A DNA stretch of 63,354 nucleotides from Lentilactobacillus sp. Marseille-Q4993 (GTDB lineage Bacteria > Bacillota > Bacilli > Lactobacillales > Lactobacillaceae): the NCBI RefSeq assembly GCF_951230165.1, contig NZ_CATNVB010000011.1, forward strand, positions 1-63,354, read 5' to 3'. Of the stretch, positions 57,207 through 63,354 are shown piece by piece. Every line of letters starts with the position of its first letter. Position 1 is the first letter of the stretch. The notes under the pieces were generated by a model, which searched no databases, was not told the DNA's origin, and saw nothing but the letters and a program-made list of their open reading frames with translations. A program made the translations under genes and the position numbers.

Positions 57207-59318
57207 ATGAACTCAAATAAAAATGGGCTTTTTAGAAACAGTCTATTTTACATCGTGGTCTTCTTGTTGGTTATGGGAGTTATCTATTTCTTTAACGGAA
57301 GCAACACCACAACTCAATCGGAAGAAATACGGTCTAGCCAATTCGTCCAGAATCTTAAGGACGATAAGATCAAAAACTTCTCGATTCAACCATCTGGTGG
57401 TGTATATAAGATTACCGGTGAGTATCGAAAAGCTCAGTCAGTTAAGGAGCAAACTGGCCTTCTAATTGGTGGTCAAACTCAAACCAAGCAGGTCAAGAAG
57501 TTCACGTCTAGTGTTCTTGAAAATAACTCTTCAATTGCTGAAATTACTAAGGCTGCTCAGTCTAACGACGTTAAAATGAATGCTAAGCCCGAAGAATCTA
57601 GTGGTTTTTGGGTTAACTTATTAGTTTACGTACTGCCTCTAATCATATTCATTTGGATGATCTATGTAATGATGGGTCGTGCAGGTGGCCAAGGCGGTGG
57701 TAACGGCCGGGTAATGAACTTTGGTAAGTCCAAAGCTAAGCCTGCTGACAGTAAACAAAATAAAGTTCGATTCTCAGATGTTGCTGGTGAAGAAGAAGAG
57801 AAACAAGAGTTGGTAGAAGTTGTTGAATTCTTAAAGGATCCAAGTAAATTCACTTCTCTTGGTGCTAAGATTCCTCATGGTGTGCTACTTGAGGGACCTC
57901 CAGGAACTGGTAAAACATTGCTTGCAAAAGCAGTTGCCGGTGAAGCCAGCGTTCCATTCTACTCAATTTCAGGTTCAGACTTCGTTGAAATGTTTGTCGG
58001 GGTTGGTGCTAGTCGAGTTCGTGATTTATTCGAACAAGCGAAAAAAGCCGCTCCTGCTATCATCTTTATCGATGAAATCGATGCCGTTGGTAGAAAACGT
58101 GGAGCTGGAATGGGCGGTGGTCACGATGAACGTGAACAAACCCTTAACCAACTGCTTGTTGAAATGGACGGATTTAGTGGTAACGAAGGAGTTATTGTTA
58201 TCGCTGCCACTAACCGGGCAGATGTTTTGGATCCAGCTTTAACTCGTCCAGGTCGTTTTGACCGGAAGATTCTAGTTGGTCGTCCTGATATCAATGGTCG
58301 TGAGGCCATTCTTAAAGTTCATTCAAAGAACAAACCATTAAGCAACAACGTTGACTTGAAGGAAATTGCTAAGCAAACTCCTGGATTTGTTGGGGCTGAC
58401 TTAGCAAACTTGCTTAACGAAGCTGCGTTATTAGCTGCAAGACGTAATAAAACTCAAATCGATGCCTCTGACCTTGATGAAGCTGAAGATCGGGTTATCG
58501 CAGGTCCCGCAAAACGGAATCGGGTTATTTCCCAAAAGGAACGAGAAACAGTTGCGTACCACGAAGCTGGTCATACAATTGTTGGACTTGTTCTTAATGA
58601 TGCCCGAGTAGTTCATAAGGTTACGATTGTTCCTCGTGGACGTGCCGGCGGATATGCTATTATGCTTCCTAAAGAAGACCAACAGCTTATGTCTAAGCAT
58701 GATGCAATGGAACAAATTGCTGGTTTGATGGGTGGACGTGCCGCAGAAGAAATTATCTTCAATTCAGAATCATCTGGGGCATCTAATGACTTCGAGCAAG
58801 CAACTAATATCGCTCGGGCTATGGTTACCCAATACGGTATGAGTGATAAGCTTGGTCGAGTTCAGTTGGAAAACCCAACTCAAGAAGCATATGGCCCAAG
58901 ATATTCTCAAGACACCGCAACTTTAATTGATCAAGAAGTTAAAAACTTTACTGACCAAGGTCACGCAGATGCAATGAAGATTATCCAAGAACACCGTGAG
59001 CAACATAAGTTGATTGCGGAGGCTCTTCTTAAATACGAAACACTTGATGAAAAGCAGATTCTTTCAATTTATAACACTGGGAAAATGCCAGAAGATAAAA
59101 ATTCTGACGAATTTCCAAGTGAACGGGCAGCAACCTTTGAGGAAGCTAAACGTGAATTGGAGAGAAAAGAAGCTCAACGTCAAGCTGAAATCGAGAAAAA
59201 CAATACTGATAGTAATAAGCCACTTGATGATTCAAATGATGGTGAACTTACTCCAGATGATGTTCAACCTAAGAGTGATCAGGACAATAAGCCTGATAGT
59301 CACAACGAGGATGAATAG
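57207..59318 (+). CDS. ftsH: ATP-dependent zinc metalloprotease FtsH
   Basis: A membrane-bound AAA+ protease that degrades misfolded membrane proteins and some regulators. Two hydrophobic segments flank an extracellular loop (about residues 12-28 and 136-155). The AAA domain has Walker [14 protein letters not shown] near residue 231 and [14 protein letters not shown], and the protease domain has HEAGH near residue 450. A charged, low-complexity tail ([16 protein letters not shown]) ends the 703-residue protein. The ATG at 57207, six bases after AGGAGG, is preferred to the TTG at 57204. Confidence 0.97.
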   Translation: MNSNKNGLFRNSLFYIVVFLLVMGVIYFFNGSNTTTQSEEIRSSQFVQNLKDDKIKNFSIQPSGGVYKITGEYRKAQSVKEQTGLLIGGQTQTKQVKKFTSSVLENNSSIAEITKAAQSNDVKMNAKPEESSGFWVNLLVYVLPLIIFIWMIYVMMGRAGGQGGGNGRVMNFGKSKAKPADSKQNKVRFSDVAGEEEEKQELVEVVEFLKDPSKFTSLGAKIPHGVLLEGPPGTGKTLLAKAVAGEASVPFYSISGSDFVEMFVGVGASRVRDLFEQAKKAAPAIIFIDEIDAVGRKRGAGMGGGHDEREQTLNQLLVEMDGFSGNEGVIVIAATNRADVLDPALTRPGRFDRKILVGRPDINGREAILKVHSKNKPLSNNVDLKEIAKQTPGFVGADLANLLNEAALLAARRNKTQIDASDLDEAEDRVIAGPAKRNRVISQKERETVAYHEAGHTIVGLVLNDARVVHKVTIVPRGRAGGYAIMLPKEDQQLMSKHDAMEQIAGLMGGRAAEEIIFNSESSGASNDFEQATNIARAMVTQYGMSDKLGRVQLENPTQEAYGPRYSQDTATLIDQEVKNFTDQGHADAMKIIQEHREQHKLIAEALLKYETLDEKQILSIYNTGKMPEDKNSDEFPSERAATFEEAKRELERKEAQRQAEIEKNNTDSNKPLDDSNDGELTPDDVQPKSDQDNKPDSHNEDE

Positions 59319-59322
59319 ACTA

Positions 59323-59359
59323 AATGAGTTTAGGGTTGATTCTCTAAGCTCATTTTTTA
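59323..59359 (+). terminator. Terminator after ftsH
   Basis: ATGAG-TTAG pairs with CTAA-CTCAT around a loop of about 12 bases, followed by six T residues. Confidence 0.8.
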
Positions 59360-59386
59360 TTACTCTAGAAAAAATAAGGTGAAAAA

Positions 59387-60283
59387 ATGAAAGATTATTT
59401 AGTAAAGGCCACAACCAAAGATAGTAACTTTAGGGCATATGCTATTAATGCCAAACAAATGGTAGCAACCGCTCAGGAAAAACATGATACGTGGAGTGCT
59501 TCCTCAGCAGCATTAGGTAGAACTATGGTTGCTTCTACCATGCTAGCAACTTCTTTGGAAAAAGGAGAAACTGGAGTGACGGTTAAAATTGCTGGTGGGG
59601 GTCCGGTTGGCCAGATTGTTGTTGATAGTGATTCGATGGGCCATGTTAAGGGCTACGTTTCTGAGCCACACGTTCATTTACCACTCAATGAACACCATAA
59701 AATCGATGTTGGCCAAGCCGTTGGAATCAATGGGTTATTGGAAGTAACTAGGGTCCAGCCAAAAGGCGACCCATATACTAGTAGCGTCCCATTAGCCTCT
59801 GGCGAAATTGGTGATGACTTCACGTACTACTTGGCTCAGTCTGAACAGATTCCATCAGCCGTTGGGGTTTCTGTGTTTGTTGAGCCAGATAATACGATTG
59901 GCGCTGCGGGTGGGTATCTGATTCAAGTAATGCCAGGTGCGGATGATGAGGCCATTGATAATCTGGAAACTAGGTTAAAACAACTACCAATGCTGTCGGA
60001 ACTTTTATTGAAAGGCCAGTCTCCCGAAGATATTTTACAATTGATTTTTGGCAAAGATGAACTTAACTTCTTGTCAGAAATGCCCGTTGAATTCAAATGT
60101 AGCTGTTCGAAGGAAAAATTCCGCAATGATTTGATTGGAATTCCAGTTTCTCAGCTTTCAGAAATTTTAGCAGAAGATAAAAAAATTGATGTAACTTGCA
60201 ACTTTTGCCGGAATCAGTACCACTATGATGAATCAGAGTTAACTGAGATGGTGGCCGAAGCAAAAGTAAATCAATCAAAGTAA
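59387..60283 (+). CDS. hslO: Redox-regulated chaperone Hsp33
   Basis: A holdase chaperone that is switched on by oxidation through loss of zinc. The C-terminal zinc switch shows Cys-x-Cys (FKCSCSKEKF) and, about 30 residues on, Cys-x2-Cys (VTCNFCRNQYHY). The N-terminal core includes SAALGRTMVAS. The 298 residues are typical. AAGGTGAAAA precedes the ATG. The ftsH-hslO-dusB-lysS order is standard in Firmicutes. With respiration genes present in the window, an oxidative-stress chaperone fits the lifestyle. Confidence 0.96.
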   Translation: MKDYLVKATTKDSNFRAYAINAKQMVATAQEKHDTWSASSAALGRTMVASTMLATSLEKGETGVTVKIAGGGPVGQIVVDSDSMGHVKGYVSEPHVHLPLNEHHKIDVGQAVGINGLLEVTRVQPKGDPYTSSVPLASGEIGDDFTYYLAQSEQIPSAVGVSVFVEPDNTIGAAGGYLIQVMPGADDEAIDNLETRLKQLPMLSELLLKGQSPEDILQLIFGKDELNFLSEMPVEFKCSCSKEKFRNDLIGIPVSQLSEILAEDKKIDVTCNFCRNQYHYDESELTEMVAEAKVNQSK

Positions 60284-60352
60284 CTATTAATTAATTAGTA
60301 CATGTGTTACTATAATTGACGTTATTTTCGATTAATATTATGAGGTGAAAAC

Positions 60353-61360
60353 ATGGAATGGAAAATAGGAGACGTTACAATTCCTAATCAAGTCGTTGTT
60401 GCTCCGATGGCTGGTGTCACTAACTCAGCTTTCCGAATTATTTGTAAGGAGTTTGGAGCCGGATTAGTAGTATGTGAAATGATTTCTGATCGCGGAATCA
60501 TGTATAAGAACAAGAAAACTTTGGATATGATGTTCGTTGATCCAAAGGAACATCCAATGAGTATTCAAATTTTTGGTGGGACTAAGGAAACTCTTGTTGA
60601 AGCAGCCAAGTTTGTTGATCAAAACACTGCTGCAGATATTATTGATATCAACATGGGTTGCCCAGTAAACAAAGTTGTTAAAACTGATGCAGGTGCCCGG
60701 TGGCTATTAGACCCTAAGAAGGTTTATGAAATGGTTTCTTACGTTACTGATGCTGTGAAAAAGCCAGTGACAGTTAAAATGAGAACTGGTTGGGATGAAG
60801 ACCATATTTATGCGGTTGAAAATGCGCTTGCAGCTGAAAAAGCTGGAGCCTCAGCCTTGGCAATGCATGGCCGGACAAGAAAACAAATGTATATGGGAAA
60901 TGCTAACTGGGAAATTTTAAAGGATGTTGCTAGTGAATTGACCATTCCATTTATGGGTAACGGTGATGTAAAGACGCCTCAAGATGCTAAGAAGATGCTT
61001 GAATATGTTGGTGCGGATGCCGTAATGATGGGAAGAGCCGTTGAAGGAAATCCTTGGGTACTGAAGCAAACCCAACATTATTTGGAAACTGGTGAAATAT
61101 TGCCAGAACCAACTCCTGAGGAAAAAATTCAAACTGCTAAGGAACACTTACACCGCCTAGTAGAGTTAAAGGGTGATTACGTAGGCTCTCATGAATTTAG
61201 AGGTCAGTCTGGATACTATTTGAAAGGTGTATCTCACTCGGCTAGAACGAAGGTAGCACTGAATAACGCTGATGGCGAACAAGCTATGGATGATATTTTT
61301 GATGAATTCCTAGAAAAGAATGCCAAACGACAAGCATCAAAGCACGAAATTGCTCAATAA
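60353..61360 (+). CDS. dusB: tRNA-dihydrouridine synthase, DusB type
   Basis: An FMN enzyme that reduces uridines of tRNA. The catalytic Cys is in MGCPVNKVVKTDAGA near residue 102, the start VVAPMAGVTNSAFR is typical of Dus proteins, and MGNGDVKTPQDAKKML binds FMN phosphate. The 335 residues match DusB. TGAGGTGAAA precedes the ATG. It lies between hslO and lysS, as yacF does in B. subtilis. Confidence 0.96.
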   Translation: MEWKIGDVTIPNQVVVAPMAGVTNSAFRIICKEFGAGLVVCEMISDRGIMYKNKKTLDMMFVDPKEHPMSIQIFGGTKETLVEAAKFVDQNTAADIIDINMGCPVNKVVKTDAGARWLLDPKKVYEMVSYVTDAVKKPVTVKMRTGWDEDHIYAVENALAAEKAGASALAMHGRTRKQMYMGNANWEILKDVASELTIPFMGNGDVKTPQDAKKMLEYVGADAVMMGRAVEGNPWVLKQTQHYLETGEILPEPTPEEKIQTAKEHLHRLVELKGDYVGSHEFRGQSGYYLKGVSHSARTKVALNNADGEQAMDDIFDEFLEKNAKRQASKHEIAQ

Positions 61361-61418
61361 TTATTAGCCTAGATATGCTATTATTGTATGTAGGTATTTA
61401 AAAATTGGAGGGATATAA

Positions 61419-62918
<1,500 letters not shown>

Positions 62919-62927
62919 TTAGTTTTA

Positions 62928-62962
62928 TGAGCAATGGCGGGAATTTCGCTGTTGCTTTTTTT
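62928..62962 (+). terminator. Terminator after lysS
   Basis: GCAATGGCG pairs with CGCTGTTGC using two wobble pairs around a short loop, followed by seven T residues. Confidence 0.85.
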
Positions 62963-62966
62963 ATTG

Positions 62967-62996
62967 TTGACACCCATTGGCTTGTGGGGTTATACT
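62967..62996 (+). promoter_or_regulatory. rRNA operon promoter P1
   Basis: TTGACA (62967-62972) and TATACT (62991-62996) are 18 bases apart, upstream of the 16S gene. It is the first of two tandem promoters. Confidence 0.75.
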
Positions 62997-63066
62997 AGTT
63001 CTTGCAGTTTTTCATAGGAACAAGTCGTGGTTGCAATTAATTAAACTATTTTGTTAAAATAAATTG

Positions 63067-63095
63067 TTGACACAAAATGCTCCACATGATATATT
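63067..63095 (+). promoter_or_regulatory. rRNA operon promoter P2
   Basis: TTGACA (63067-63072) and TATATT (63090-63095) are 17 bases apart. The transcription start should be near 63102, about 180 bases before the 16S 5' end. Confidence 0.8.
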
Positions 63096-63101
63096 GTAAT
63101 A

Positions 63102-63284
63102 GTTGTCAAAAGGCGTTACAACGCTGATTGATAGCCAAGTAGATCTTTGAAAACTGAACAAAATTTTCGACAAACAAATGTGTAGGGTCCTCCAATCATT
63201 TATGGTTGGAGACAAACATTTGCGAAGTCAATTCGTGAAATAATCAATAAAACAAATAATCATGAGCTAACAAGCTTATCATTT
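63102..63284 (+). promoter_or_regulatory. rRNA leader with boxA-like motif and processing stem
   Basis: GATCTTTGAAAACTGAACAAA (63142-63162) is the boxA-like antitermination element seen in Firmicute rrn leaders. A nested hairpin follows: CAAATGT (63175-63181) with ACATTTG (63216-63222), enclosing CTCCAA (63190-63195) with TTGGAG (63206-63211). Such stems lie in the leader strand of precursor 16S and can serve RNase III processing. No open reading frame of note is present. Confidence 0.65.
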
Positions 63285-63354
63285 TTAAAATGAGAGTTTG
63301 ATCCTGGCTCAGGACGAACGCTGGCGGCGTGCCTAATACATGCAAGTCGAACGC
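63285..63354 (+). rRNA. rrs: 16S ribosomal RNA, 5' end (partial)
   Basis: The universal 16S start AGAGTTTGATCCTGGCTCAG is at 63293-63312, followed by GACGAACGCTGGCGGCGTGCC and TAATACATGCAAGTCGAACG, the classic Firmicute 5' sequence. The mature 5' end is placed a few bases before AGAGTTTGATC, by analogy with E. coli, so it is uncertain by several bases. The gene runs off the right edge. The seventy bases present suit a lactic acid bacterium but cannot fix the genus. Confidence 0.97.

Noticed and set aside
63102-63284. A tRNA or small RNA gene before 16S
   Set aside because: The paired segments fit an rRNA leader processing stem; no cloverleaf is found.

Overview
The window looks like chromosomal core genome of a low-GC Gram-positive lactic acid bacterium of the family Lactobacillaceae; I cannot fix genus or species from it. 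The grounds are Gram-positive regulation (a T-box leader on trpS, a pyrG attenuator, PurR, an RNA polymerase delta subunit), a class II HMG-CoA reductase, an L-lactate dehydrogenase, cydABCD with a type 2 NADH dehydrogenase, the alr-mazEF order, and the Bacillus/Lactobacillus run divIC - S1 protein - tilS - hpt - ftsH - hslO - dusB - lysS ending at an rRNA operon. I see no phage, insertion sequence, CRISPR array or tRNA gene. Most genes are housekeeping genes, so the interest lies in regulatory sites and odd residues rather than in a large new system.

Region by region. 1-9.2 kb is a respiratory module: a type 2 NADH dehydrogenase (minus) facing away from cydABCD (plus), then a long-chain polyprenyl diphosphate synthase (minus). 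9.4-11.7 kb is a HelD-type helicase. 11.8-17.9 kb is a T-box-controlled trpS followed by an apparent operon of a Ppx/GppA-like protein, HMG-CoA reductase (mevalonate pathway), a putative HExxH protein, a sirtuin and a DUF72 protein. 18-22.3 kb is metG, tatD, rnmV, rsmA. 22.4-28.9 kb is veg, ispE, a zinc-type ABC importer behind a Zur-like palindrome, purR behind a PurBox, glmU, prs and a small membrane protein.

28.9-31.9 kb (minus) holds a HAD phosphatase, an HD-domain phosphohydrolase and a LipL-like acyltransferase. 32.1-36.9 kb (plus) holds a DUF1934 protein, rpoE (delta), pyrG, murA and rpmE2. 37-39.5 kb holds an MFS transporter gene interrupted by an amber codon, a class A sortase and a low-molecular-weight phosphatase. 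39.6-45.9 kb is an unrecognised gene, murF, a DEAD-box helicase, acpS, alr and a mazEF-type toxin-antitoxin pair. 46-47.8 kb (minus) is a CBS-domain protein and ldh. 48-62.9 kb (plus) is pth, mfd, a MATE/MurJ-like flippase, rqcP-like, divIC, an S1 protein, tilS, hpt, ftsH, hslO, dusB and lysS. The window closes with a two-promoter rRNA operon leader and the first bases of 16S rRNA.

How the genes fit together. NDH-2 and cytochrome bd form a minimal aerobic electron transport chain whose quinone tail could come from the polyprenyl synthase. Precursor supply for polyprenyl and cell wall lipids comes from HMG-CoA reductase. alr, glmU, murA, murF and the flippase serve peptidoglycan synthesis, and prs, purR, hpt and pyrG serve nucleotides. 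The points most worth checking are the Zur-like operator over the zinc importer promoter, the Asp-for-Cys change in the MurA active site (predicted fosfomycin insensitivity), the amber codon in the MFS gene, the pyrG leader with the hallmarks of reiterative-transcription control, the strong hairpin without a U-tract inside cydABCD, and the HExxH protein beside HMG-CoA reductase.
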